Source: Malania oleifera (Eukaryota; Streptophyta; Magnoliopsida; Santalales; Ximeniaceae). From it: a stretch of DNA of 64,000 bases. A program made the translations under genes and the position numbers. The stretch is taken from positions 79,716,931 through 79,780,930 of the forward strand of contig NC_080419.1 of NCBI RefSeq assembly GCF_029873635.1, written 5' to 3'. How positions within the stretch are numbered: position 1 is the stretch's first letter; every line of letters begins with the position of its first letter. Under the pieces are notes generated by a model. It worked only from the letters and a program-made list of their open reading frames with translations. It did not search any database and had not been told where the DNA came from. This document shows, one piece after another, positions 19,780 through 31,748 of the stretch.

Positions 19780-19990
19780 AAAGCCTTCGAAAAGAAATGG
19801 CTAACAAGTCTTCCACCGAAGGACACACCCAGCTCTCTCCCATAATACCAAAAAGCTTATTCCAAATCCTCTAAGCAAATTCACAGTGCAAAAGAAGATG
19901 AGAAGCTGCCTCAGAGTTCTTATAACAAAGCACACATACATATGGAGAGAGAGCCTTCAAAGGTCTCTTGATCTACAACAAGTTGTTAGG
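19780..19990 (-). pseudogene. LINE 2 zf-RVT domain remnant
   Basis: HLLLHCEFA, a stop, then RIWNKLFG: the typical HLFxHC...xxxW zinc-binding tail after plant LINE reverse transcriptases. Confidence 0.7.
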
Positions 19991-20999
19991 ATTTTATTAT
20001 ATTAAGCACAATTAACAAAGTGAAAGCCTTAATTTTTGGGCGAGCATTGGCATTCCATAATAGTATAAAGCAGAAATGAAGAAGTGGAATGGAATGAGAA
20101 TTCAAAAAAGGACTTGCAAGAATCTCCCAATTAATCCAAAGACCAAGAACAAACATCCCTCCCCAAAAAAAAGGTTACTTCCATTCAATTAGGATAACAA
20201 ATATGAAAACTCCACTATCCCCCTATCATTAAGAGGCCACCTAAAATGGAGATTCTAGGAAACCAAATGACTACTCAAATCACCAACAAAGAAAGATATG
20301 ACTCGATTTTGCTAAGAACTCAAACGAAGGGGAAGCGGGACAGAAGAGGAAAAAGACGCATTTCCCAACCATGGGTCTTTCCAAAAACAGATTCATGAAC
20401 CCTTGCCCACCTCAAGTTTAGTATGAGGGGTGAATAAAGGATAAATCTGAGAATGGACATCCACTCACGGACTCCCCAAAGAACATCTTAAATTAGCATC
20501 GGTAACCCATCCATTCTCATCCAACCCAAACTTAATTCTCATTACTTTGTGCCAAAGGGAAGAATCTTCTAAGGGGAAGAGTCATAACCATTTAACTAAA
20601 AGAGCGTTGATTTTAAACACCTACTAACCAAAACCCAGCCAGCTCCTCCTTTTTAGACCTACAAACCTCTTCCCAACTCACTAAATAGTCCCTATGACCC
20701 CCCACCTAAGACCACAAAAAGTCTCTTATAATTCTCTCAAGCTTGCTTGCAATCCCCACTAGAATCTTAAAAAAAAAAGACAAGAAATATAATGAAATGC
20801 TTGAAAGACAAGCCTAAATCAGAGTTATTTTCCCCTCAGAGAAATGAGCCCCCTTACAACCACCATCTAATCTCCTTGTCACCCTTTCCACTACCAGTAA
20901 GTCAAAGGCCAATCCAAAATACCACGCCCCACTTCAATAGCCCACTCCCTAACACATTTGGCGAGACATTCAAAGCTGCTAAATCACTCTTCCCCATAT

Positions 21000-22180
21000 T
21001 AATTTCAAGCCCAGACACCCTCTCGTAAATTTGGAGAATAGCCTAGATTCTCTTGAAAAAAGGGTTATGATCATCTAGGAAGAAAATGGTATCATCAACA
21101 AACTAAAAATGAGAAACCACCATCCCCTCTCTCCCCACTTCTAGTCCTCTTAACAACCCCCTCTAAAGCCCTATCCACCAACCTACTAAAAATATCAACG
21201 ACAAGGATGAACAAAAAAAGTGATAAAGGGTCTCCTTGTCTAATGCCCCTCGAAGCACTAAACCAGGATTGAAGTTCATCATTCACAATCACTGAGAATC
21301 ACACATTAGACAAATAACCCCTAACCCATTGATGCCAACACTCACCAAAACCCTTTCTGGCTTTCTCACAAAGACTTCAACCAAGAACCTCCAACTCACT
21401 CTACTATAAACTTTCTCAAAATCTAATTTGGATACAAACCCCCTCTTCTTAAGATAGTATCAACAAGCACCACACTCAACATATTAGCTAAAACTTTAGT
21501 GATAATCTTAATACACAGTAGAGGCAAGACTAATAGGTCTAAAATCCTCTACCCTAATATTTCTAGATTTTTTAGGGCTCTGAAAAGGAATTAATACTCT
21601 TACTCAAAATTCCATTTCCAAAAAACTCAATAGAAACTTTCAATAAATCACCATTTATAACCTCTCAACAATCTTGGAAGAAAGCAATGTTAAAACGTTA
21701 TCCCTATCCACCCCAAATACCACCCCCTCACTTCCTCCTCATCAAAAGGTCTCTCTAACCAACTCATTTGTTCAACAATTATAGAATTCCAATCTAACTC
21801 CTCCAACATCGGTCTACAATGGTCCTCCTCTAAATATAAATTATGAAAGAACTTAGTAATAATGAACGCGATATAACATTGGTTATTAGTGACTCTTCCA
21901 CCCCCCACATCTAACTCCCTAATCAAAATTTTACTCTTTTTCCCACTAACTGGCTTGTGAAAGAAAGAAGAGTTGCAAACCACCATTTTTGACCCATTGG
22001 TATTTGGTCTTTTGAATCCAACTCCTCGTGTCCTGAAAAATCACCTCCTCTTCTAGCTCATTCTTCAGGGTAACTCTTCTCATCTCCTCACTTTCAGAGA
22101 TTAATCTCCTCCTCCTTCCTATCCAATGAAGCCAACTTGCCCATAAGGCTAGATTTTCCAATTCTAACATCACCAAAAAC
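21000..22180 (-). pseudogene. LINE 2 reverse transcriptase remnant
   Basis: SRGIRQGDPLSLFLFILV (within 21292-21095) is the conserved LINE RT motif. The catalytic box follows as FVDDTIFF at about 21103-21082, just after an in-frame stop. Upstream pieces at 21986-21690 and 22176-21946 belong to the N-terminal part. Confidence 0.85.
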
Positions 22181-22527
22181 CTCCTTACTCTATACTTTCA
22201 GCTTCTTCTTCAAATGTTTTAATTTCCTCATGAATCTAAAACCTCCCCAACCCCTTTCCATTTCCTCTCCCCCAGAATCCCTAACCAAAGCTTTGAAAGT
22301 CGCATGGTCCAACTACATATTCTCAAACCTAAAACGAATAGAACCCCATGACAACCTATTAGATTTCAACAAAATAGGAAAATGGTCAGATGTAGTCCTA
22401 GGGAGAGTACTTTCAATAAGAAACAAGAATCTATCCAGTCTACTAACCATTGCTCTAGCCCCCTCCCTCAACAAACCAAGTAAAGAAGCATTCCCCAAGG
22501 GGAGATCTCTCTAACCGCAATCCCTAA

Positions 22528-23079
22528 TTAACAAGTCAAAATTCTTAATACTAGCAGTAACTCTAACCCCCTCCCCTTCTCTTTAGAAAATATCACCACA
22601 TTAAAATTGCCACCCACAATCCACCCAGGGGAGCAGAAATCAAAAACAAAGTGAAAGATCTTCCCAAAAAGAACTCCTAATATACTCTTGAAAAATAAGT
22701 GGATATAGAAAGTCATATTGTCGAAATCTATCTAGAATTGGTCTAGAAGGCTCGTACATAGAGGAAACCCACGACAAACCCCTCCCTCTTACTTCAAATA
22801 ATGTATAAAGGGAAGAAAACTCGATAGTGTCCACTCTGGATACAAATAACGAGTCCCACACTTCAAATAATGCATAAAGGGAAAAAAACCCGATAGAGTG
22901 TCCACTCTAGATACAAACAAAGAGTCCCACATGACAAGGATACCACCACAGGCACCATATGAGGGTGAGAATTCCCAATCCCTGCAACCACCACTCCAAA
23001 TACTTCTAACAATCCTCCCATCTACCAATTCCACTTTAGTTTGTTGAATATGGATGATATCAATGGAGTAAATGTCCAA
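22528..23079 (-). pseudogene. LINE 2 endonuclease (EEP) remnant
   Basis: IHIQQTKVELVDGRIVRSIW and SYGACGGILVMWDS match the QETK and SxGxSGG...W signatures of LINE apurinic-type endonucleases. A 61-bp tandem duplication (about 22800-22920) repeats the MWDSLFVSRVDT part. Confidence 0.75.
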
Positions 23080-25819
23080 GACTTAATCAAGTTCCTTTTT
23101 CTAACACCACCTCCAACCCTCTAACATTCCTATCTTCATTATTTGGCATGCTTACCCATAGTAGTCAAAAGCACGCCTGAGGCACACCTAGGCGCACGGC
23201 GCAAAGGGGCAACAAGGCTAGCACCTCACCAAGGTTGAGGCGAGGCAACCTTCAAGAGCCATAGCAAGGCTAGTGAAGCGTAGTGAGGCTCAAGGCGAAA
23301 TGAGTCACACCTTGAGATATCTGACCTTTTAACTTTAATTTCTTTTTTTACCTCTTAACAAAAGAAAATGCAAGGCTTCAACAAACGGACAAAACATCTA
23401 GCCAAAGCCAGAGCCTTCGAAACAACCCTAGCCCTAACCAGAGGGAGGCTTAAGGCGAAGTGAGCCGCACCTTGAGATGTCTGACCTTTTAAATTTAATT
23501 TTTTTTTTTTTTTTTTTTTTTTACGTCTTAACAAAATAAAACGCAAGGCTTCAACAAATGGACAAAATATCGAGCCAAAGCTAGAGCTTTCAAACCAACC
23601 CTAGCCCTAGCCAGAGGCTTCAACTCGAATCAGCAGGTCCAAGCTTCGTCTTTGAGCTTTGAACCAGCACACAACTCGAACCAGCATGTCCAAACTTCGT
23701 CTTTAATCCTTTGAACCAGCAAAAAACACCTTCGCCTTCAAGTCTTTAAGTTTTTTTAGCCTTCACCAGCAAAAGAGCCTTCAGCCTTCAAGTCTTTAAG
23801 TATGCACATTTGGATGATCAAAAATATAGAAATAATTTGACTTGCAATTTTGGTCGCAAAGTCACAAAGGGAGGAATATTTCGAGCAAAACAACATATTG
23901 TTGGAGGATTTCGAAATGTAAAAGAATGCTCTAAGTGCCCTGCTCAAGTTCAAAAGGAGATTAGGGAGTATATGTTGAAGAAAGATGCAGAAAAGGAGGA
24001 AAATGAGTTATTGTCTGACTTCGATGACATAGATTGTTATGGTGAAGCTGAAGAGGATTAAGTTCAGGAAATTAACCCTTGTGGCAAGAGAGTGCTTAGT
24101 AGTGGAAGTCGAAACCTAAGTTCATGTTGATGCTCATACTAATCCACCCTCAAGAAACCAAAACAAAAGGGGCCTATAGACTTGTTTTTTGTTCCTGATC
24201 CAACGAAAGATGTTCAAGCTAGGAAAGAAGGGAATATGAAGCAAACATCAATAAATGAAGCATGCAAGGAAGAATTAAGACAAAAGGCAATGGCAGATTT
24301 TGCTAGGTGGATGCATGATGTTGGAATACCATTTAATGTTGCACTTTTAGATAGTTTTGTAGTGGCACTTGAATCAATTGGGCAATATGGTCCTAGAATA
24401 AAGACACTTAGCTATCATGAAGTGAGAGTTCCTTTCCTAAAGAAGGAAGTTAGTTGAACGAAAGAGTTGATGAAGGTCCATAAGGAGGAATGGGCAAAAT
24501 ATGGATGCTTGATTATGTCCAAATGTTGGAGGAATTTGATTGCTAATAAGGACATATAAACTTCTTAGTGAACTCTCCAAGGGGATCAGTGTTCATCAAG
24601 TCTATTGATGCTTCTAATGTTGTCAAGAATGCAAATAGAACGTATAAACTACTTAATGAGATGGAGGGAATTGAAGAATCAAATGTGATTCAAGTGGTAA
24701 CTCTCAAACTATGTTGCAGCAAGTAAGAACTTATTTCCAGAACTATATTCTATAATGTATATATTGTTTATTTTAATATTTTAATTGCTTCACTCCTTGA
24801 TTTTTGAATAGGGAGATTGTTGGAAGCAAAGAGGCCACATTTATATTGGACACCGTGTGCTGCCCGTGGCCTCAATTTAATATTGGAGGACATTGGGAAG
24901 ATGCCTACAATCAAAAAACTTTGAAAAGGGCAATATTTTTGAATGGTTATATTTATAACCAAATTGGTGTGGTGAACTTGATGAGGCAATTCACTGGAGG
25001 AAAGGAGTTACTAAGGCCTGCAATTATGATATTTGCAACTACCTTCATCACTCTTTATTCGATACACCTTCAAAAGAACAACTTGAGGAAGATGTTTACT
25101 TCTAAAGATTGGAATACTACTAAATGGGCAAAGGAGGCAACTAGCAAAAGAGCAACTAGTATTGTTTTGATGCCTATTATCTATGCTCTTAGATTGACAA
25201 ACCCACCTGTCCATGTGCTTCGTTCAGTAGAGGGGGAAAAGAAATCTGCAATGGGATATATTTAGGAAGCAACTGGTAGGGCTAAGGAAGCCATAGCTAA
25301 GGCTTTCGGTGAGAGAGATGATAAATTCAAGGAGGCATTTGAAATTATTGATACAAGGTGGAGATACCAACTCCATCAACCTTTGCATGCAGTTGCACAC
25401 TACTTGAACCCAAAATTTTACCATTCAAACCCCTGCATTTCGCAAGATGAAGAAATCATGCCAGGTTTGTACAAATGCATTACAAGGTTGGTGCCAACCC
25501 CTGAGCTGCAAGATAAAGTTTTACATGAGTTGGAAAATTACACTAGTGCTAGTGACCTCTTTCAAATTGATTTGGCAATGAGACTAGGGGTGAGCATAAT
25601 TCGGGGAAAACTGAATTAATCGAATTAACCGACCGAAATTGGCCGGTTCGGTTTGGTTAAAAAATCTGATTCGGTCAGTATGCTTTCCAATATTTCGGTG
25701 AATCGGGTTTCAGTTCGGTGAATAGAAAATATTAATTCAGTTAACCAATTAATCGATTTAATAATTAATTAAATTTTAAATATAAATTAGTAAATGAAAA
25801 TCCAGTTATTCCCTCTCAG

Positions 25820-26110
25820 TCTCACTGCTTTCAGAAGTCAAAAGGCCCTCACTGCCTCTCTCTCGCTCACCCGAGCTCAGTCCTCCGCACCACCATCTTC
25901 ACGCGATGCCATTGCCTGCCCCCATCACCATCGCCATCACCGACCATCGTCACCAGCACAGTCACTGCTCTCAGAAGTCAGAAGGTCCTCACTGCCTCTC
26001 TCTCACTCACCCGAGCTCACCTCTGCACCACCATCTTCACGCGATGCCATTGCCTGCATCCATCACCATCACCATTGTCGTCGCCGGCCATCATCACCAG
26101 CACACGAGCT
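25820..26110 (+). repeat. Two tandem blocks of about 130 bp
   Basis: Both copies contain the CTCACTGCCTCTCTCTC block, ACCCGAGCTCA and TTCACGCGATGCCATTGCC in the same order, about 130 bases apart. Confidence 0.8.
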
Positions 26111-26250
26111 CCCTCTCATTCTCATTTTTCTTCTCTCGCGCACAGACCAATTCATCGAGAACCACCCCCGACTCCTCCTCATCGGCGTCAAGCTCGCCCG
26201 AACCCAATCGTCTCCCTAACCACCTCTCCTCCGCATCAGTCTACATACAC

Positions 26251-26492
26251 CTTCCCAACTTCCCCCCTTCCCTCATTTCAGTTTGGATACACCTTCCCAA
26301 CTTCCCCCCTTCCCTCATTTCAGTTTGGATACACCTTCCAAGCTTCCCCCCTTCCCTCATTTCAGTTTGGATACACCTTCCCAACTTCCCCCCTTCCCTC
26401 GTTTCAGTTTGGATACACCTTCCCAGCTTCCCCCCTTCCCTACTTCAGTCTGGATACACCTTCCCGGCTTCCCCCCTTCCCTCGTTTCATGG
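26251..26492 (+). repeat. 42-bp minisatellite, about six units
   Basis: Each unit carries CTTCCCAACTTCCCCCC and TTTGGATACAC. Since 42 is a multiple of 3, all frames stay open and give repetitive peptide frames that are not genes. Confidence 0.9.
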
Positions 26493-27959
26493 TTAAATTC
26501 GATTAACCGAATTACCCAAAAAAGAAATTCGGTCGGGTTCGGTTTGGTGAGGCCCAACGGTACGGTCGGTTGGGTTAACAATATTCTTTAATCGAAATTT
26601 TCAGTTAACTCGATTAATTAACCGAATTTGGCCAAACCGATCGTTTGCTCACCCTTAAATGAGACAAAGGAAGATAAAAGCACCGGGTAAAGTGGCATTT
26701 TTACTACCTCTTCTATCTAAAATTATTTTCGCAGCTTAGCTAGTAGGTATTCATTTGAAATTTATTTGACAATAGTGCAATGGTGGATATCATTTGGATA
26801 ATCGAATCCAAACTTGCAAAATTTTGCTGTGAAAATCCTTAGCCTCACTTGAAGTGCTATCAGCTACAAAAGAAATTGGAGCATATTCCAGCATGTAAGT
26901 CATTAGGATATTGTGGAATAAAGAACATGAACTACCAATCTACTACCTTTTAGAATCATTATTTGCTATATTACTTTAAACTTCTTGCAACTTCATGGCA
27001 AAAGGAGAAATAGGTTGGCCTAGCAAAATTTGACCAATTTGATATTTGTGAAATATAATCAAACTTTGAGGCGTTGATACAACAAGCTTGACACCATTGA
27101 TCCCATCCTTCTAAAGGACATTGATGATAGTAATGAGTGATTGATTGGTAGGATGGATATGGCGATTCCGATGAGGACGATGAACTTGTGTTTGAAGATG
27201 ATCTTTTGACTTTGGGTCCTAATGCCAAAGATGCTGGAGTAATAACCCCTGCATCGCACTAGATCAAGAATAAGTGCGAATATGTCATCATCTTCTAGAG
27301 GAAGAGCTTCATCTAGCACTACTAGGGGCTAAACTACAATGTTGGAACTTGCAAATGAGGATGAGATCCAAGTGGGTAGTGCAAAGGAGACAAAAGAGGA
27401 AGCAGATGTTGGAGAACAAAATTCAAATGATGAAGAGGAAGATGATGATATCTTGGCAGACTTAGTTGATGATAAGTGATGATTGAGGAGAATTTTTAGA
27501 TTTTAGACTTTGAAAACTTTTATTGTACTATTTTCTTTGGATATTGAACTATGTTGACACTTTTGGGCCTTGGGCTTGGCAATTTCATTTCCTTTGTACT
27601 TTGAAGCTTGAACTCTTGCATGTTTAATTGCTTATGTTGAACAATGTTTGTTTCACTTGAAACTTGGTACTCGATAATCATAATTTCTATGCATTTATGT
27701 TTTGGTATTGAATATTTTGGCATTTTAAATTCTAATATTACTATTAATGTGTTCATATATCAATTACCCATCAAATAGGCATTGTACACAATTTTAGGTG
27801 AGGCGCATACCTTCACCTTGTGCCTCGCGCCTCGGCTCCAAGTACCCCTTGCGCCTTGCACCTTTGACTATTATGTGCTTAGCCCCATCTAATTATCTTC
27901 ATTATTTAACACACTTACACCCCCCCCCCCCCTCTAACTATCTTCATTATTTAACACAG

Positions 27960-29780
27960 TTACCCCCCCTTCCCAACCCCTTTTCTGCCCTCGTAATTTA
28001 TCAACAATACCAAATTTTAAGCTATTCCTAAACTTTCTTCTTCCTCCTCTTGTATAGCTTATGGCTCAAACCCACCCTCACCACATCCCAGCAAGATCTA
28101 ATAATTCCAAGCCCAAGTCCCCAAGGAGATTTTGTAGCTCTAGCTTGTTTCTCTCACCACCCTCAAAGCTAAACCCATAGCCCTCCCTCCTATTAGAGTC
28201 CTCCCCATGGCAAAGAATTTCCAAGGAAAGAATGGGTTGAGTGGGAAGAGGAAGGATACCTATGGGTCGAGTGGGAAGAGGAAGGATACCTTTACTAATT
28301 CTATATGGACAAGGATCCTCCTCCATAAGAAAATCAACCTTCCCAAAATTATACCCCCCAACACCACAAGAAGGAACAGCCAAATTAACCACTAGAGAAA
28401 GTTACACCAAGGCCAAGGTTAGAAGACAAAGGCTCCTCATCATTAAAACTTTCGAATGGTCAAAAATATTATTAGTAAAATTTATACCTAGTTGAGCATT
28501 CTCAAGATCCGGCTAACGACAAGCTCTCTCCAATAACTGTGGGAGTATTGATGAACTTTCACTTTTAGCATGCCTCTTCCCCTCAAGCTCTCCCCTATAA
28601 CCTTCAATAGTTGGATCAAACCCTCCTCTTCAGCAGATTCGAGGTTAGCTCTCAGCTGATCAACCAACAAATCCTTCTTTGATTCACCTATACTGCGCAT
28701 TTCTTCTTCCGAATCATAAAGAAAGTCATCTTCTTTTCCCCCTCTGGTTTCATCATCTTTTCTCTCAAAACTAAGGACAATGGAAAAAATTGATTGCAGG
28801 TTTCAATTAGCTCCCTCCTATTTGTGGGGATCCCCATTACATTGCATTTAACCTCTAGTCCTTCTCCATCCAAGAAATCATCTGAACTTTGCCCAACTGA
28901 GTTATCCAAACTTGCTTGTATTGTTCTACATCCTCCCACCTCTTCTGCAGGGCAGTGTTGCTGCATACCTTGTGCTGAACTTTTACCACCATCCCTTTTT
29001 GGTCTTGTGCTCTTTCTTTTGATAACCCATTTTGACTTGGGCTTTTTCAGCCCTTATGTTTTGGGCCTTTGAGTTTCTGGCCAGCATTATCCAAGCCTTT
29101 CAGCCACACAAAAGACCTCCTAAAAGATTTGAAATAGTTCCCTACATCCCTGCCAGCTAGTTGCATGGGTTTAGGATTCCTATTAGAGAAGAATCCTCCC
29201 CAATCCCTGTGGTTATGTAATATTTCCTTTCCTATATCCACCCTCCATGTCGGAGCTCCCCTTGTTACGTCAGTGAAGGAGATGTTTGACGAGTCTCTAA
29301 AAGCCGCTACTCCTCTCACTCTTCTCCTTTGGTCTAATGTTTGAGGAATCGCAATCGGTGCATCTCCAATTGCCATAAATGGATTTGGTGGGTATGTATG
29401 TGGTCGACAAAAGCTCCAATTAGAACAACGAGAAAGGCCCCTCCACCCAATTTTTTGAATGCCCTTAAAAATGCGAACATCTTGAAATTTTCCTCTTTTC
29501 TCCTTCTTCAAGAAAATGTACCTTCTTAAATCATTTGCAATAATCTTTAGGCTACCACTATTCCCTATTTTTTTTAAGCTTAGACCTCCTCAACCCCCAG
29601 CAATCCCATCACTGGCCTCTAAAAGTACCCCCATCAGCCTCAGAGCCCACACGAGCCCCTCCTTCTCCGTCACTGCAAAAGAAACAAACTTCCCTACAAA
29701 TTTTATGATGCAAAAGGTCGAGGAATCCAACTGGTTCATAGTAACCACCTTTTTTCCAAATTTGATAGTCGATGGCCTCT
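27960..29780 (-). pseudogene. LINE 2 ORF1-like region
   Basis: Open pieces at 29511-29047, 28966-28688, 28700-28488 and 28392-28078 read in the direction of the LINE and lie where ORF1 belongs. No zinc knuckle was recognised, so the assignment is by position and composition. Confidence 0.45.
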
Positions 29781-30348
29781 AATCCCTACTTCAAAAACGA
29801 GAGATGCAACTAGAGTATTGAATTGGGTTGCTTCAATGAACCAAGAATGATTAAGATGATGTATGGAGTCACTAGTGGTAGACCAAAAGATTTGTAAATA
29901 CAATGTAGGGTGTCACATGTGCTAGTTGAGCAAAATCTAATGTCTAATAAGAAGTCACAAAGGGACACACAAGTTTCTAATGATGTTTGAGAGTTTTTTG
30001 GTGGACAAAAAACCTTTTCTGGTAATTGGAGAGACAATAGGGTTCAATTTCTGTGGTTTTATTGGTACTTGGAGAGACAATAGGGTTTCTAGGTTAAGGT
30101 ATGGAGGGCAAGAGGTTTCAGGGAATAGGGATTTAGAAAAAGGGGAGAGACGAAGCTCTCCATGCTCACAATCTCAGAGAAGGGAGATGCTGGAAGGAGA
30201 GCATCGCATAGAAAGATCCTCCTATACTTAAAAGACTCATTAGCCATAATCAAATATTCACCATAAATCCATTAAAAACAAATGGTAATTGCATATATTG
30301 ATAGATACAAAACCAACGAGAACTATAACATAACTAAGAGTAGCTAAC

Positions 30349-30410
30349 CTGCATTTTAGCACTCTTCGGTGATTTTATATATAAACTTCAAAGCTCAAAA
30401 ACCTGGACAA
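30349..30410 (-). other. PEX4: Candidate PEX4 start exon ending in ATGCAG
   Basis: On the - strand a TTTTTGCAG acceptor precedes base 30410. The exon ends ...GCTAAAATGCAG, followed by the donor GTTAGC. It would encode only Met-Gln, which joins in frame to the ASRARLF exon at 11529. The resulting intron is 18.8 kb. No other - strand host gene lies between. Assignment to PEX4 rests on splice signals and fit, not on transcript data. Confidence 0.6.
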
Positions 30411-31482
30411 CTGCAAAAATTTAAACAAAAAAATTGTGAATAAATTTAAATACACAGAATCTCTTATCAATTGACCACAAACATCAACTTTTTTCACTTC
30501 TCCCATCATTACAATCACTTGACAGCCTAACCACCATAGAAATCCTAACACTACTGAAATAAAGAGGAACAAAATGAAGCTCCTCGATTTATTTGGTCAT
30601 CTGGCCCAAGTTATCTAAAAGTTTAGGTCCTTCATTGCAGAGGGGAAAAAAATAAAGTAAGAAAATTATTTTTAATTTTCAATCTTTCAACCTCAAAAAG
30701 AAAATCTCAGTTGAGCAGGGTTGTTATGACTTACAAGTAACTAACTCAATTAAAATAAAACTTGGAAAAAAAATACACTGACTTCTCATGAGGCTAGCCA
30801 AAATTCTAAATATTTGAAAAAACAATAAAAAATCAATACACCGACTTCCCCTGACTCCCTGAGGCTAGCCAAAATTCAAAATATTTAAAAAAATAATAAG
30901 AATCATCCAAAAAATATTTTCACCATTTCGCAACCTTTATATGCAATAGGCTTGTTCTTTTGAGTACTAAAACTGAGTTTAAAAAATATAATTAATTAAA
31001 ATAATTATACATAATTTCAATTTTTTATAATATCTCCTAATAAATCTCCTAATATGTTTTTTTTTTTTTCATTTTCATTATGATCATGAAAATGAAAATG
31101 TGTTCAATTAGATTTTTAATTTGATTCAATGTTGTAAATATAAACCAAACATGCTCCTAGTCATCATATTTTAGTTTATGTTTCGTGTTTATAGTTTATG
31201 TTCCTGATTTCATTTTCGTAATTTTTGAGAGTGACACCAATCAGCCCCTCAGTTTTCTTCCCTTCTTTGGCTTCCTCAGAAACCAAAAAGGAGTGTTTTA
31301 AGGGTGAAAATTTGACCCAGTACATAACATAAATTAAAAACAAAAATACGTTCCACAGAATTTGAAATAGCCCTAAAACCACAAACATAAGCCCTTCAGA
31401 ATAACAAATTAAGGGTAAGCAGCAATCTACGATCCCCAATAGTTCGCCGAATAAACATAAATCAGCGCGGATCGGGACTGAC
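30411..31482. other. Candidate 5' UTR intron of PEX4
   Basis: AT-rich, 1.07 kb. Two near-identical AGGCTAGCCAAAATTC blocks (about 30790 and 30850) form a short tandem duplication. No gene. Confidence 0.45.
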
Positions 31483-31545
31483 CTGTTGCCGATTAACTCA
31501 ATCAAGATGGAAGGGCGTGGAAACAATAATCTAGAATATTGTAGC
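31483..31545 (-). other. PEX4: Candidate non-coding 5' UTR exon (second)
   Basis: Bounded on the - strand by acceptor ATCTCAG (before 31545) and donor GTCAGT (after 31483). It has no start codon needed for the protein. The surrounding intron is T-rich, as in plant 5' UTR introns. A 1.07-kb intron leads to 30410. Confidence 0.5.
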
Positions 31546-31658
31546 CTGAGATGACGACGCACCGAGCCGATTCAGCGAAAAAACAAACACCAAAAGTTGA
31601 AAAACGAAACGAGATTCAAATAAATGAGAGGTGGGGAGGGTGAGTGGCAGTGGCGTAC

Positions 31659-31705
31659 CTGGCAAAGTCAAGCAGTTGCAGCTTCAAGACCGGCTTTGGG
31701 AGTCG
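31659..31705 (-). other. PEX4: Candidate first 5' UTR exon
   Basis: The exon is GC-richer than its surroundings and ends ...TTTGCCAG with donor GTACGC at 31658, followed by a 113-base intron. The 5' end at about 31705 is estimated from a TATA-like stretch near 31730-31738. Confidence 0.45.
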
Positions 31706-31748
31706 TAAAGCCCTCGTGGTTTCAAATCTATAATAATGATGCTCCTTA
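31706..31748 (-). promoter_or_regulatory. Candidate core promoter of PEX4, cut short by copia B
   Basis: Reading the - strand, ATTATTATAGATTTG lies roughly 30 bases before the presumed transcription start. Only about 40 bases of host sequence remain before the 3' LTR of copia B begins at 31749, so any further upstream elements must be LTR-derived or lie beyond 43844. The TATA assignment is weak. Confidence 0.35.

Larger units (their letters stand above)
25585..26657 (+). mobile_element. Non-autonomous hAT element nested in hAT transposase
   Basis: 1073 bases. Terminal inverted repeats TAGGGGTGAGCA and TAAGGGTGAGCA (reversed right end) are flanked by a perfect 8-bp duplication AATGAGAC (25577-25584 and 26658-26665). 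Subterminal parts are rich in TCGGTTCGGTT and TTAACCGA motifs. It encodes no transposase. The inner part holds two tandem blocks of about 130 bp and a 42-bp minisatellite. Confidence 0.92.
23810..27240 (+). pseudogene. hAT transposase (BED finger, DUF659, C-terminal) in pieces
   Basis: A BED-type finger segment (23810-24061) reads TKGGIFRAKQHIVGGFRNVK; the second Cys of the expected pair is replaced by Gly (CNFG). DUF659-like text follows (24182-24457). Transposase core pieces lie at 24804-25265 and 25266-25576, where one stop separates SAMGYI from EATGRAKEAI. After the nested element the frame resumes with QRKIKAPGKVAF. It ends with KRRNRLA-stop-QNLTNLIFVKYN, the end of the hAT dimerisation region, and an acidic tail near 27170-27220. 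Many stops; not functional. Confidence 0.85.
23158..27876 (+). mobile_element. hAT transposon, decayed, inserted in LINE 2
   Basis: The ends resemble inverted repeats: ATAGTAGTCAAAAG on the left and, reversed, ATAATAGTCAAAGG on the right, each followed by GC-rich GAGGC-type subterminal repeats. The 8-bp duplications GCTTACCC (23150-23157) and GCTTAGCC (27877-27884) differ at one base. Between them are broken pieces of a plant hAT transposase. Near the left end a block of about 165 bp is duplicated (about 23290-23615). The C-terminal coding part was interrupted by a smaller hAT element. Confidence 0.8.
19436..30240 (-). mobile_element. LINE 2, split by a hAT element
   Basis: An L1-type plant LINE in many broken pieces. 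From its 5' end (about 30240) it has a leader, an ORF1-like region (about 29780-27960), then the hAT insertion (27876-23158), an endonuclease (about 23079-22528), a reverse transcriptase (about 22180-21000), a zf-RVT region (about 19990-19780) and a 3' UTR with AATAAAAC near 19455. No poly(A) tail or target duplication could be defined. Without the hAT it is about 6.1 kb, a normal L1 length. Confidence 0.75.

Noticed and set aside
22800..22920. Short direct repeats that might suggest a CRISPR-like array
   Set aside because: Only two copies of 61 bp within LINE coding sequence; the window is plant nuclear DNA.
25794..26591. Overlapping + strand frames of 141, 196, 143 and 102 codons with proline/serine-rich repeats
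   Set aside because: They arise because the 42-bp minisatellite and CT-rich blocks of the small hAT element lack stops in several frames. No conserved domain.
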